64,000 nt of DNA from Brevibacterium album DSM 18261 (GTDB taxonomy: Bacteria > Actinomycetota > Actinomycetes > Actinomycetales > Brevibacteriaceae), in the NCBI RefSeq assembly GCF_000426445.1, contig NZ_AUFJ01000012.1:124001-188000 (forward strand). The letters are read 5' to 3'. Both the position numbers and the translations under genes were made by a program. Every line of letters begins with the position of its first letter. Positions within the stretch are counted from its first letter, which is position 1. The notes under the pieces are model-generated. The model was not told the DNA's origin. It did not search any database and saw nothing but the letters and a program-made list of their open reading frames with translations. Shown piece by piece: positions 22,909 through 31,543 of this stretch.

Positions 22909-25719
22909 TTGGCTCCCACGCACATCCTCCCCACTCCCGAGGACAATGTCGCCATCGTGCCGGAAAGGCTCGAGGCCGGAGAGGTCCTCGACCTCGAGGG
23001 CGCTCGGGTCGTCCTGAAGCACGCCGTCCTGCAGGGGCACCGGATCTGCGTGCGCGCAGTGCGGGAGGGCGAATCCCTCCTGTCCTGGGGGCTGCCGTTC
23101 GGCACCGCGCTCGAGGACATCGCACCGGGCGAGTACGTCTGCAATGCGAAGATGCGCGAGGTGCTGCTGCAGCGCAATCCCGAGGACTTCCCGGCAGGCA
23201 GCGCTCCCGCTGTGAACTTCAGCGACCGGGACACCGTGGCCGAGCGCACGCTTCCCGCCGCTCCGGTGTTCGGCGCCAATGCGCCCACCCGGGCGGGCGA
23301 GCGCACCTTCCCGGGCTTCCGCCGCGGCCCCTCGCGCGGCTGGGGCACCCGCAACCACCTCGCGGTCATCGGCACGACCTCGCACTCGCGCGCGGCCGTG
23401 CTCGCCGCCGCCGAGGAGCTCGCGCGCCTGCACCCGGCAGGCGAGGGCTTCGACGGGGTGGTGCCGGTGGTCCACACCGAGGGCGGCGGCCGCGATGCTC
23501 CCCTCAATGCGGATCTGCTCGTGCGCACGCTCGCGGGCTTCGCGGTGAACCCCAATGTGGGAGCGGCGGTCATCGTGGGGGATCCCGATGCCGCCGTGAG
23601 CAACCGGGACGTGCTCGCGGCCCTGGGCGAGCTGCCCCATTCGCCCCACGAGTACACGGTGCGGTTCTGCCAGGTGCCCGACGCCTCGGCGGACTCCGTC
23701 GCGCAGATCGTGGCGACGGCGCAGACCGTGGCCGGCCGGGTCACCGGGCTCGTGCGGGAGCCGGCACCGCTGAGTGCACTCAAGGTCGGCATGCAGTGCG
23801 GCGGCTCCGACGCCTTCTCCGGCGTCTCCGCCAACCAGGTGCTGGGGCGGGCCATGCACACCCTCATCGACCACGGCGGTGCGGTGGGCATCGCGGAGAC
23901 GGACGAGCTCATCGGCTCCGAGGTCTTCACCCTCGCGCGCGTGGCGGATCCGCGGATCACGCAGCGGTTCCTCGAGATCCAGCAGCGCTTCAAGGACTAT
24001 GCGCAGGCGCACGGGCACACCGCGGAGGGCAATGTCTCCGGCGGCAACATCTACCGGGGCCTGTACAACATCACCCTCAAATCGCTCGGGGCCGCGCGCA
24101 AGAAGGACCCGCAGACCGCGATCGACCACGTCATCGACTACGCACAGCCCATGGACCGGCCCGGCTTCTACTTCATGGACAGCCCGGGCAACGACCTCGA
24201 GTCCGTCGCCGGGCAGGTGGCGAGCGGGGCGAATCTCATCATCTTCACGACCGGCAACGGCTCCATCACGAACTTCCCGTTCGTGCCCACCCTCAAGGTC
24301 GTCACCACCACCGCGCGGTTCCGGCATCTGGAAAGCGACATGGATTACAACGCCGGCCGCATCCTCGACGGCAGCTCTATGGACGCGGAGGGGCAGGAGC
24401 TGTTCGAGCTGGCGGTGGCGACCGCCGGCGGACAGGCCGCCAAGGGCGAGGCGAGCCGGCAGTCGCAGACGCAGATCTGGCGCAGCTGGCACTTCGGGGG
24501 ATCCGAGGGGCCGGCCCCCGGTGCCGCGCGGGACCGCGACTCCTTCACGGGCGAGCCGCTGCTGCCGCTCGGGGCGGACACCGTGCCCGAGGCGGGAGCC
24601 GGTGCCGTGTCCGAGGCGGGCCCCGGCGGTGCTTCCTCCCCACCGCAGATCGTGGTGGCCGGAGGGCGCTTCGACCTCGTCCTGCCCACGAGCCTGTGCT
24701 CCGGCCAGGTGGCGGAGCAGATCGCGGCCCGGATCGGCGAGGCGCGGACGGAGGGCGCGAAGTCGGCAGGCGGCGGTCTCGGCGCCTCCGGCAGCGGGCT
24801 GTCCGTCGTGGCGCTCTCGCACACCGAGGGCTGCGGCGTGTCCTCCGGCAGCGCAGAGGAGATCTTCCGGGACACGCTCCTGGGCTATGCGACGCATCCG
24901 CTCACCGCGCATGCGGTGTTCCTGGAGCACGGCTGCGAGAAGACCCACAACGACTTCTTCCGCCGATCGCTCGCCGGCCGCGGGATCGACGCCGGCGGCT
25001 TCGACTGGGCGAGCATCCAGGGCGAGGGCGGCATCGCCAGCGTCACCGAGCACGTGCTCTCCGCCCTCGCCGCCGCGCAGGCCGCCAGGGAGGCGGCGCG
25101 GGCGGGCGCGGATTCCGTCGCGGGCGCATCCGCCGCGGTCTCGCGGCCCGCTCCGCTCGTGGGCGTCTCCACCTCCGCGAAGAACGCCGGACGCACCGCG
25201 TCCCTGGTCGCGGCACTGGTGCGCACGCTCCTGGACGGCGGCACGGGCGTGCTCATCGCCGCCGCCGACCCGGTGCTGGGTGAGGACGGATTCCTGCGCC
25301 CGCTGGGACTCGACGCACGGCCCGAGCCCACTCTTGCGCACGCCGCCCAGGTTCGGATCCCCGGCCTGCATCTCATGGACGACTCCTCCTCGGACTGGCT
25401 GGAGACGGCCACTGGTCTGGGCGCCTCGGGCGCGAGCGTCCTGCTGGTGTTCGCGGACGAGCACCCCCGCCAGCCGCACCGCTTCCTCCCGACCGTCCAG
25501 GTCGGTACGGCCGGGAGGTCCGCGGGAATGGACGTCCTCCTGGGCGGACCCGACGCCGGCGAGGGGCCGGCGGCGACCGATGCCGGCACGGGGAGGACTC
25601 TCGAGACCGTGCTCGCCGCTGTGGCGGGCGCTGCCGCAGGGGACTTCGTCCAGGCGACACCGCCCCGGGCGAACGTGGGCTTCCAGGTCTCGCGCGGACG
25701 CTTCGGGGTCTCACTGTGA
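22909..25719 (+). CDS. double-length UxaA-type altronate/galactarate dehydratase
   Basis: 936 residues from TTG 22909 (AGGACGCGAACA upstream); upstream residues are not family-like. Order: SAF domain (about 1-95), a UxaA-like N half with degenerate motif VVHTEGGG (about 187), a normal C half with VGMQCGGSDAFSG (about 293) and NDLESVAGQVASGANLIIFT (about 427), a Gly/Ala linker, then a second N half with intact SHTEGCG (about 637) and HGCEKTHND (about 674), and a second, degenerate C half (VGVSTSAKN at about 751; SDWLETATGLGASGASVLLV near 826). Standard UxaA is about 500 residues. Probable dehydration of an aldonate/aldarate to 2-keto-3-deoxy acid. Confidence 0.85.
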   Translation: MAPTHILPTPEDNVAIVPERLEAGEVLDLEGARVVLKHAVLQGHRICVRAVREGESLLSWGLPFGTALEDIAPGEYVCNAKMREVLLQRNPEDFPAGSAPAVNFSDRDTVAERTLPAAPVFGANAPTRAGERTFPGFRRGPSRGWGTRNHLAVIGTTSHSRAAVLAAAEELARLHPAGEGFDGVVPVVHTEGGGRDAPLNADLLVRTLAGFAVNPNVGAAVIVGDPDAAVSNRDVLAALGELPHSPHEYTVRFCQVPDASADSVAQIVATAQTVAGRVTGLVREPAPLSALKVGMQCGGSDAFSGVSANQVLGRAMHTLIDHGGAVGIAETDELIGSEVFTLARVADPRITQRFLEIQQRFKDYAQAHGHTAEGNVSGGNIYRGLYNITLKSLGAARKKDPQTAIDHVIDYAQPMDRPGFYFMDSPGNDLESVAGQVASGANLIIFTTGNGSITNFPFVPTLKVVTTTARFRHLESDMDYNAGRILDGSSMDAEGQELFELAVATAGGQAAKGEASRQSQTQIWRSWHFGGSEGPAPGAARDRDSFTGEPLLPLGADTVPEAGAGAVSEAGPGGASSPPQIVVAGGRFDLVLPTSLCSGQVAEQIAARIGEARTEGAKSAGGGLGASGSGLSVVALSHTEGCGVSSGSAEEIFRDTLLGYATHPLTAHAVFLEHGCEKTHNDFFRRSLAGRGIDAGGFDWASIQGEGGIASVTEHVLSALAAAQAAREAARAGADSVAGASAAVSRPAPLVGVSTSAKNAGRTASLVAALVRTLLDGGTGVLIAAADPVLGEDGFLRPLGLDARPEPTLAHAAQVRIPGLHLMDDSSSDWLETATGLGASGASVLLVFADEHPRQPHRFLPTVQVGTAGRSAGMDVLLGGPDAGEGPAATDAGTGRTLETVLAAVAGAAAGDFVQATPPRANVGFQVSRGRFGVSL

Positions 25720-25825
25720 GTCAGTGAGACCCCGCCCCCAGTCCGCCGTCCCACTGCGAGACGGCACGGACGACCACAGCAGATCACCACTTCGCGGATT
25801 CACCGAGGAAACCGGAGGAACAGCA

Positions 25826-26977
25826 ATGACGCAGAACGACGAGGATGCCGCGCGCCTCTTCGCGGTCGAGGAGCTGGTGGGCTTCGCCCGCGCAGCACTC
25901 GCGACGCAGGGCGTCCCGGATGCGGACGCCGCACTCGTGGCCCGCTCACTCGTGGAGGCCGATCAGCGGGGCATCGCCTCGCACGGACTCCTGCGGCTGC
26001 CGCTGTACGTGAGTGCGCTGCGACACGGAGGCATCACGGCGCGCCCGCAGCTGCGGTTCGAGAACGCCGAGGGCGCCACCGCAGTCCTCGACGGAGACGC
26101 CGGCCTCGGCCAGGTCGTGATGCAGGCCGCCGTCGACTGGAGCCTCGCACACGCGGCTGCTCACGGCATCAGCGCCGTCGCGGTGCACAACTCCAGTCAC
26201 TACGGGGCCGGCCGGTTCTGGACGGACCAGCTCACGGCGCACGGCATGATCGGCATCCTCACCTCGACGACAGGGCCCGTCACCGCGCCGTTCGGCGGGG
26301 TGCGCACAGTGCTGGGCACCAACCCGCTCACCGTCGCGATGCCCAGCACGGGCGAGCCGCTCACGGTGGACATGGCCACCTCGGCGGGCGCGCTGGGCAA
26401 GGTGATGGCCGCCAAGCAGGCGGGTGAGCGGATCCCGGCGGACTGGGCCGTGGACGCACACGGCGAGCCCACGACGGACCCGGACGCCGCGATCGGGGGT
26501 GCGCTGCTGCCGTTCGGCGGCCACAAGGGCTCGGGGCTCTCGGTGCTCATCGAGGGGCTCTCGGCCGCGCTCACACCGGCGACCTTCGCCTTCGACACCC
26601 AGGACATCTGGGAGTCGCCGGCCTCGCGGATGAACAACGGGCACCTGCTCATCACCCTGGACACGCGCGCCTTCGCGGGCCGCGAGACGGTCGAGTCCCG
26701 CATCAGCGACCTCGCCGGTGCCGTGCACGCAGCCGGAGAGGGGGTGCTCGTGCCGGGGGAGAGGGAGTACGTGCTCCACCGGCGCAATGCTGCACGCCTC
26801 GCACTCGGGGCGGGCCTCATCGCGGACCTGCGCGCGCTCGCCCGCGAGCTCGGGCTGGAGCTGCCGGCCGCCGCCGAGGCGGCCTCGGAGGCTGCGCCGC
26901 GGCAGGCGGAGGAGGACACGACGACTGCGCAGGACAGGTGCGCAGAGGAGAAGACGACTGCAATGGAGGAGTCATGA
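25826..26977 (+). CDS. Ldh2/malate-lactate dehydrogenase-family oxidoreductase
   Basis: 383 residues of the Ldh_2 family (YlbC/YiaK/DpkA relatives, NAD(P)-dependent reduction of 2-keto or imino acids). Motifs: VEADQRGIASHGLLRLPLYV (about 34-53), the active-site His in VAVHNSSHYGAGRFW, VLGTNPLTVAMP for cofactor and LPFGGHKGSGLSVLIEGLS near 235. ATG 25826 follows GGAGGAACAGC; it ends by overlapping dctP by four bases. An Ala/Glu-rich tail of about 35 residues follows the conserved core. In sugar-acid clusters such enzymes reduce diketo-gulonate or 2-keto-3-deoxy acids; substrate here is unknown. Confidence 0.87.
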   Translation: MTQNDEDAARLFAVEELVGFARAALATQGVPDADAALVARSLVEADQRGIASHGLLRLPLYVSALRHGGITARPQLRFENAEGATAVLDGDAGLGQVVMQAAVDWSLAHAAAHGISAVAVHNSSHYGAGRFWTDQLTAHGMIGILTSTTGPVTAPFGGVRTVLGTNPLTVAMPSTGEPLTVDMATSAGALGKVMAAKQAGERIPADWAVDAHGEPTTDPDAAIGGALLPFGGHKGSGLSVLIEGLSAALTPATFAFDTQDIWESPASRMNNGHLLITLDTRAFAGRETVESRISDLAGAVHAAGEGVLVPGEREYVLHRRNAARLALGAGLIADLRALARELGLELPAAAEAASEAAPRQAEEDTTTAQDRCAEEKTTAMEES

Positions 26978-28071
26978 GAAGGAAGACGCTCACCGCGCTC
27001 GCGGCAGGGGCGAGCGCACTGGCGCTGAGCGGCTGCAGCCTCATGCAGCCGGTCGACATCAGCGGCTTCGCGGCCGAGGCGCCTGATCCGGACGCCACGG
27101 TCGTGCGCCTGGCGAACGTCTACGAACCGGGCCACCCCGCGAACACGTGCGGGACGGCGACGATGAGGGAGGAGCTCGCACAGGACGGCATCGACCTCAA
27201 GGTGTATCCGGCCGCGCAGCTGGGCGGCGAGCCCGAGATCATCGAGCAGGTCGCGACGGGCGCGCTCGACATCGGCATCTCCGGCGGCTCGTTCTTCGGT
27301 GCCTGGTACCCGGACGCCGAGGTGGTGGACGGGGCGTTCCTCGTCGACAACAGCCGCGAGTACGACCGTGCGACCCGCGGCCCCCTGCTCACCCGGCTGT
27401 ACGACGACATGGCCGAGGAGACCGGACTGCGCGTCTTCAGCTCCTGGTACTACGGCGCGCGCAATGTCACGGCGAACAAGCCGGTGCGCTCGCCCGAGGA
27501 CCTCCGCGGTCTGAAGATCCGCACGCCCGATGCCGCGCTCTACCTCGAGACGATCCGGGCACTCGGGGGCACGGCCACCCCGATGGCCCTGTCCGAGGTC
27601 TATCTGGGCCTGCAGCAGGGCGCGATCGATGCGCAGGAGAACCCCATCCCGACCATCGCCTCGAACAAGTTCGAGGAGGTGCAGTCGACCGTGAGCATCA
27701 CCCGCCACATGGTGCAGGGGGTGCAGCTGGTCACGAGCGAGAACTTCATGGAGGGGCTCAGCGAGGGCGAGCGGACGGCCGTGCTCGAGGCCGCGGATGC
27801 CGCGCGTCTGGCCAACCTCAAATGCATCGAGGACGAGGAGCGGGAGATCCTCGAGCAGTGGCGCGCCGAGGGCACCATCGAGATCGTCGAGGACATCGAC
27901 GCCGAGGCCTTCCGGCAGGGCGTGAAGGAGAACCTGCTGCCCGCGAAGGAATGGGGCGACCTGTACCTGGAGGTGCAGGAGGAGATCGCCGCGGACACGC
28001 CCACCGTGGTGGGCACCGACCCGGAGGACTCCCCGGTGTTCGCAGACGGGAAGACGGAGGACGAGTCATGA
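26974..28071 (+). CDS. dctP: TRAP solute-binding lipoprotein (DctP)
   Basis: 365 residues. Signal peptide with lipobox ALALSGC (Cys about 20). DctP motifs: LKIRTPDAALYLETIRALGG and ALSEVYLGLQQGAIDAQENP (about 215), with the conserved Arg expected to pair with a carboxylate. ATG 26974 overlaps the Ldh2 gene's stop (ATGA), placing it in the same operon as the catabolic enzymes. The C-terminal tail after residue 340 is acidic. With DctQ and DctM it imports the sugar acid degraded by this block. Confidence 0.93.
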   Translation: MRRKTLTALAAGASALALSGCSLMQPVDISGFAAEAPDPDATVVRLANVYEPGHPANTCGTATMREELAQDGIDLKVYPAAQLGGEPEIIEQVATGALDIGISGGSFFGAWYPDAEVVDGAFLVDNSREYDRATRGPLLTRLYDDMAEETGLRVFSSWYYGARNVTANKPVRSPEDLRGLKIRTPDAALYLETIRALGGTATPMALSEVYLGLQQGAIDAQENPIPTIASNKFEEVQSTVSITRHMVQGVQLVTSENFMEGLSEGERTAVLEAADAARLANLKCIEDEEREILEQWRAEGTIEIVEDIDAEAFRQGVKENLLPAKEWGDLYLEVQEEIAADTPTVVGTDPEDSPVFADGKTEDES

Positions 28072-28709
28072 GCGAGCAGACACCCGGCCCCGCGCAGCCG
28101 GCCGAGCCGGAAGGGACGGCGGGCGCATCGACGTCGGCGGGCGCCCCGGCCGCGGAGGCTGAGGACTACAGCTTCCGGCAGGACCGCCTCGAGCAGAACT
28201 CGGCGCTCTACCGGTGGATCATCCGCATCGAGCGCTCCGTCGCGGGCGTGTTCCTCGTGGGCGTCTTCGTCCTCGTGCTCACCCAGGTCGTGTCCCGTTA
28301 CGTCTTCAGCTCGCCGTTCTCCTGGACGGAGGAGCTGGCCCGCGTCGTGATGGTCTGGCTGACCTTCCTCGCGGCGCTGTTCGTCTCCAGCCGGCGGGCG
28401 CACATCACGGTCGATCTGCTCGCCACCGTGGTGCCGCCGCGCGTGAGCCGCGCCGTGAGCGCGTTCGCGGAGCTCGTGGTGATCGCCACCGCCGCCGTGA
28501 TGAGCATCGCCGGCATCGCCATGGTGGTCCTCGTCAGCGGCGTCTCGCTGCCGGCGACGGGGCTGCCCACCACGCTCCTCTACGGGGCCGCCGTCGTGGG
28601 CTTCGCCGGCATCTTCATCCATTCGATCCTCGCCCTGTACCTGCAGATCAGGCATCCCGAGGACGAACTCGATCCGGTCATGAAGGCCGCGGAGCTGGAG
28701 GGCATCTGA
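28068..28709 (+). CDS. dctQ: TRAP small permease (DctQ)
   Basis: 213 residues: a Pro/Ala/Thr-rich cytosolic N terminus (1-45), then four helices with SSPFSWTEELARVVMVWLTF (about 82), the DctQ hallmark, and RRAHITVDLLATVVP. ATG 28068 overlaps the dctP stop by four bases. The long N-terminal extension is unusual for DctQ and is of the same low-complexity type seen in several proteins here. Confidence 0.92.
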   Translation: MSEQTPGPAQPAEPEGTAGASTSAGAPAAEAEDYSFRQDRLEQNSALYRWIIRIERSVAGVFLVGVFVLVLTQVVSRYVFSSPFSWTEELARVVMVWLTFLAALFVSSRRAHITVDLLATVVPPRVSRAVSAFAELVVIATAAVMSIAGIAMVVLVSGVSLPATGLPTTLLYGAAVVGFAGIFIHSILALYLQIRHPEDELDPVMKAAELEGI

Positions 28710-28710
28710 C

Positions 28711-29991
28711 ATGACTCTTCTCATCATGGTCCTCGCCCTGCTGGCGCTGCTGGCCCTGCGGGTGCCCGTCGGGGTGGCGCTCATCGTCCCCTCGCTCGTC
28801 TACATCCTCGTCGACCCCACGGCGACGCTCGCGCTCGCCGCGCAGCAGGCCACCTCGGGCGTCTTCGACTTCGCGATCCTCGCGGTGCCGATGTTCATCC
28901 TGCTGGGCAACCTCGCGAACATCTCCGGCGCCACCGACCGGCTCTACGACGCCGCCGTCGCGGCGATCGGGCACGTGCGCGGCTCGCTGGGCTACGTCAA
29001 CATCCTCACGAGCTTCGGCTTCTCCTGGATCTCCGGGGCCGCGATCTCCGATGCCGCCGCGATGGGCCGCATCCAGGTGCCGGCGATGGTGCGCCGCGGC
29101 TACTCGCCGGGCTTCTCGCTGGGCGTCACGGGTGCCTCCTCGCTCATCGCGCCCATGATGCCGCCGTCCATCCCGGCGATCATCTACGCCGTCACCGCCG
29201 GCGTCTCCGTGGGTGCCCTGTTCATGGCCGGGATCGTGCCCGCGCTCGTGCTCGTCGTCGCTCTCTCCCTCATGGTCTGGTTCCTCACACGGGGGCGCGA
29301 GGACCTGCGCCTGGAGAAGGCGAGCCGGCGCGAGCGCGTGCGGCTGGGTGTGAGGGCGCTGCCGCCGGTGGGCGCGGCGGTCGTCATCCTCGGCGGCATC
29401 CTCTCCGGCATCTTCACCCCCACCGAGGCCTCGGCGGTGGGCGTGGCCTACATCGCGATCCTGGCCGCCTGCTACGGCAACCTGGGCTGGGAGAAGGTCA
29501 GGTACGCGCTGGCCACGAGCGTGGAGACGGTGGGCGGCGTGCTCATCATCGTCGCCGGTGCCGCGCTGTTCGGCTGGGTGCTCGCGCGTGAACAGGCCCC
29601 GCAGGTGGCCGCCGACCTCATCCTCCAGATCACGGACCGCCCGCTCGTGTTCCTCATCCTCGCGAACATCCTGCTGCTCATCGTGGGCGCGGTCCTCGAG
29701 CCCACGAGCGCGATCCTCATCCTCGCGCCCGTCCTCGTTCCCGTGGCCGAGGCGTTCGGGCTCAGCCCCATCCACTTCGGCACCATGATGATCTTCAACC
29801 TCATGATCGGCCTGCTCACCCCGCCCGTGGGGCTCGTGCTGTTCGTGCTGTCGTCCGTGACGAAGCACCCCGTCACGACGGTCATCAGGGGCACGGTGCC
29901 GTTCTTCGTCCCGATGCTGGTGACGCTGCTGCTCATCGCCTTCATCCCGATGCTCAGCCTGTGGCTGCCGGGACTGCTGGGAATGGTGTGA
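28711..29991 (+). CDS. dctM: TRAP large permease (DctM)
   Basis: 426 residues, DctM family with about 12 helices. Motifs: LAVPMFILLGNLANISGATD (about 54), SWISGAAISDAAAMGRIQVP, SLIAPMMPPSIPAIIYAVTA and, near the C terminus, IGLLTPPVGLVLFVLSS. One base separates it from the DctQ stop. Transport subunit of the second DctPQM set in this window; about as similar to the copy at 9057 as two unrelated-substrate family members. Confidence 0.94.
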   Translation: MTLLIMVLALLALLALRVPVGVALIVPSLVYILVDPTATLALAAQQATSGVFDFAILAVPMFILLGNLANISGATDRLYDAAVAAIGHVRGSLGYVNILTSFGFSWISGAAISDAAAMGRIQVPAMVRRGYSPGFSLGVTGASSLIAPMMPPSIPAIIYAVTAGVSVGALFMAGIVPALVLVVALSLMVWFLTRGREDLRLEKASRRERVRLGVRALPPVGAAVVILGGILSGIFTPTEASAVGVAYIAILAACYGNLGWEKVRYALATSVETVGGVLIIVAGAALFGWVLAREQAPQVAADLILQITDRPLVFLILANILLLIVGAVLEPTSAILILAPVLVPVAEAFGLSPIHFGTMMIFNLMIGLLTPPVGLVLFVLSSVTKHPVTTVIRGTVPFFVPMLVTLLLIAFIPMLSLWLPGLLGMV

Positions 29992-30030
29992 GCATGCCCG
30001 GGCCGATCGCCCCTAGTGTGGAGACCCCAG

Positions 30031-30043
30031 TGCGGAATCCGCA
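30031..30043. promoter_or_regulatory. short palindrome upstream of aldehyde dehydrogenase
   Basis: TGCGGA-A-TCCGCA, 6-base arms around one base, 25 bases before the start of the dehydrogenase gene. Possible operator for a separate promoter in the 76-base gap after dctM; weak evidence. Confidence 0.35.
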
Positions 30044-30067
30044 GACCTCGAACGGAAGGAAGAATCC

Positions 30068-31543
30068 ATGACACTCGCACACGCCGAGGCCCGCACCGGC
30101 TCGCACGGGGCCGACGCGGTCGTCCGTGCCGCCCACGCGGCGTTCCTCGCCGCCCGCACCCGCACCCGCGAGGAGCGTGCGGCCTGGATGGAGGCCGTCG
30201 CCGACGCCCTCGAGTCCCACCGCGAGGAGCTCGTGCCGCTCGCGATGGAGGAGACGCACCTGCCGGAGGCGCGGCTGAACGGCGAGCTCACCCGCTCCGC
30301 CTTCCAGCTGCGCCTGCTGGCCGGTGAGGCCCGCCGCGGCGAGTTCCTGGGCGCGGTGGTGGACCACGCGGACCCGGACTGGGGCATGGGTCCGCGCCCC
30401 GACCTGCGCCGCATGAATGTGCCGCTGGGCGTGGTGGGCGTGTTCGGCGCCTCGAACTTCCCCTTCGCGTTCTCCGTGATCGGCGGGGACTCGGCCTCGG
30501 CGCTCGCGGCCGGCTGCGCCGTGGTGCACAAGCTGCACGGCGCGCACGCCCGCCTCGCCGCGCGCACGGCGGAGATCGTGGTCCGGGCGCTCGCCGAGGC
30601 CGGGGCACCGGAGGGGCTCTTCGGCGCGGTCTCCGGGCGCGAGGCCGCCGAGGCCCTCGTCGACCACCCGCTCGTGAAGGCCGTGGGCTTCACCGGCTCC
30701 GAGGCCGGCGGGCGTGCGCTGTTCGACCGCGCCGTCGCCCGGCCCGAGCCGATCCCCTTCTACGGGGAGCTGGGCTCGCTCAACCCCGTCGTGGTCACGG
30801 AGGCGGCCTGCGCGGCCCGCGCCGAGGAGATCCTCACCGGCTGGATCGGGTCCATGACGATGGGCGTGGGCCAGTTCTGCACCAAGCCCGGTCTGCTCCT
30901 CCTCCCGGAGGCCGGCGCCGAGGCCGCCGCGCGGGTCCTGCCCGGTGCTGCCTCGGCCGCGGCCCTCGGTACGGGCATGCTCACCGAGTCCATCCGCGAC
31001 GGCTTCGTGGCCAACCGCGATGCCGTGGCGGCCTCGGCGGACGTGTCCGTGCTGGTGGCCGGTGACGCCGCGAATCCGCCCGCCCCGGGCGTGCTCACGG
31101 TGCGCGCGGCGGACCTGGACGAGGACGCCGCGGCGGTGCGCACCGAGATGTTCGGTCCGGCGGCCGTGCTCATCACCTATGCGGACACGGCCGAACTCGA
31201 CCGCGTGCTGGGCCTGCTGGGCGGTCAGCTCACGGGCACCATCCACTCCGAGGACGGGGAGGACGTCTCCGGCGTCCTCCAGCTCCTCCAGGACCGCTGC
31301 GGCCGGGTGCTGCGCGGCGGCTGGCCCACCGGCGTGACGGTGTCCTATGCGCAGCAGCACGGCGGGCCGTACCCCGCTGCCACGCAGCACGCGACGAGCG
31401 TGGGGACGGCGGCGATCGACCGCTGGCTCCGCCCCGTCGCCTTCCAGGACATGGAGGACGGGATGCTCCCGCCGGAGCTGCAGGAGGCCAATCCGCTGGG
31501 CATCGCCCGCCGGGTGGACGGCGAGTGGCAGGCCGCACGGTGA
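30068..31543 (+). CDS. 2,5-dioxovalerate (alpha-ketoglutarate semialdehyde) dehydrogenase-like ALDH
   Basis: 491 residues of the NADP-type aldehyde dehydrogenase subgroup of ketoglutarate-semialdehyde dehydrogenases (XylA/GucD type). Signatures: PLGVVGVFGASNFPFAFSVI (about 118), PLVKAVGFTGSEAGGRALF, general base Glu in FYGELGSLNPVVV and catalytic Cys in GVGQFCTKPGLLLL (about 278). ATG 30068 follows CGGAAGGAAGAATCC. The next gene overlaps by four bases (GTGA). Together they would convert a 2-keto-3-deoxy-pentonate to ketoglutarate semialdehyde and then 2-oxoglutarate. Confidence 0.88.
   Translation: MTLAHAEARTGSHGADAVVRAAHAAFLAARTRTREERAAWMEAVADALESHREELVPLAMEETHLPEARLNGELTRSAFQLRLLAGEARRGEFLGAVVDHADPDWGMGPRPDLRRMNVPLGVVGVFGASNFPFAFSVIGGDSASALAAGCAVVHKLHGAHARLAARTAEIVVRALAEAGAPEGLFGAVSGREAAEALVDHPLVKAVGFTGSEAGGRALFDRAVARPEPIPFYGELGSLNPVVVTEAACAARAEEILTGWIGSMTMGVGQFCTKPGLLLLPEAGAEAAARVLPGAASAAALGTGMLTESIRDGFVANRDAVAASADVSVLVAGDAANPPAPGVLTVRAADLDEDAAAVRTEMFGPAAVLITYADTAELDRVLGLLGGQLTGTIHSEDGEDVSGVLQLLQDRCGRVLRGGWPTGVTVSYAQQHGGPYPAATQHATSVGTAAIDRWLRPVAFQDMEDGMLPPELQEANPLGIARRVDGEWQAAR

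Noticed and set aside
20050-25479. Long minus-strand open frames opposite the dehydrogenase, IdnD-like and UxaA-like genes
   Set aside because: Real genes on the plus strand have recognisable motifs and ribosome sites; these frames do not.
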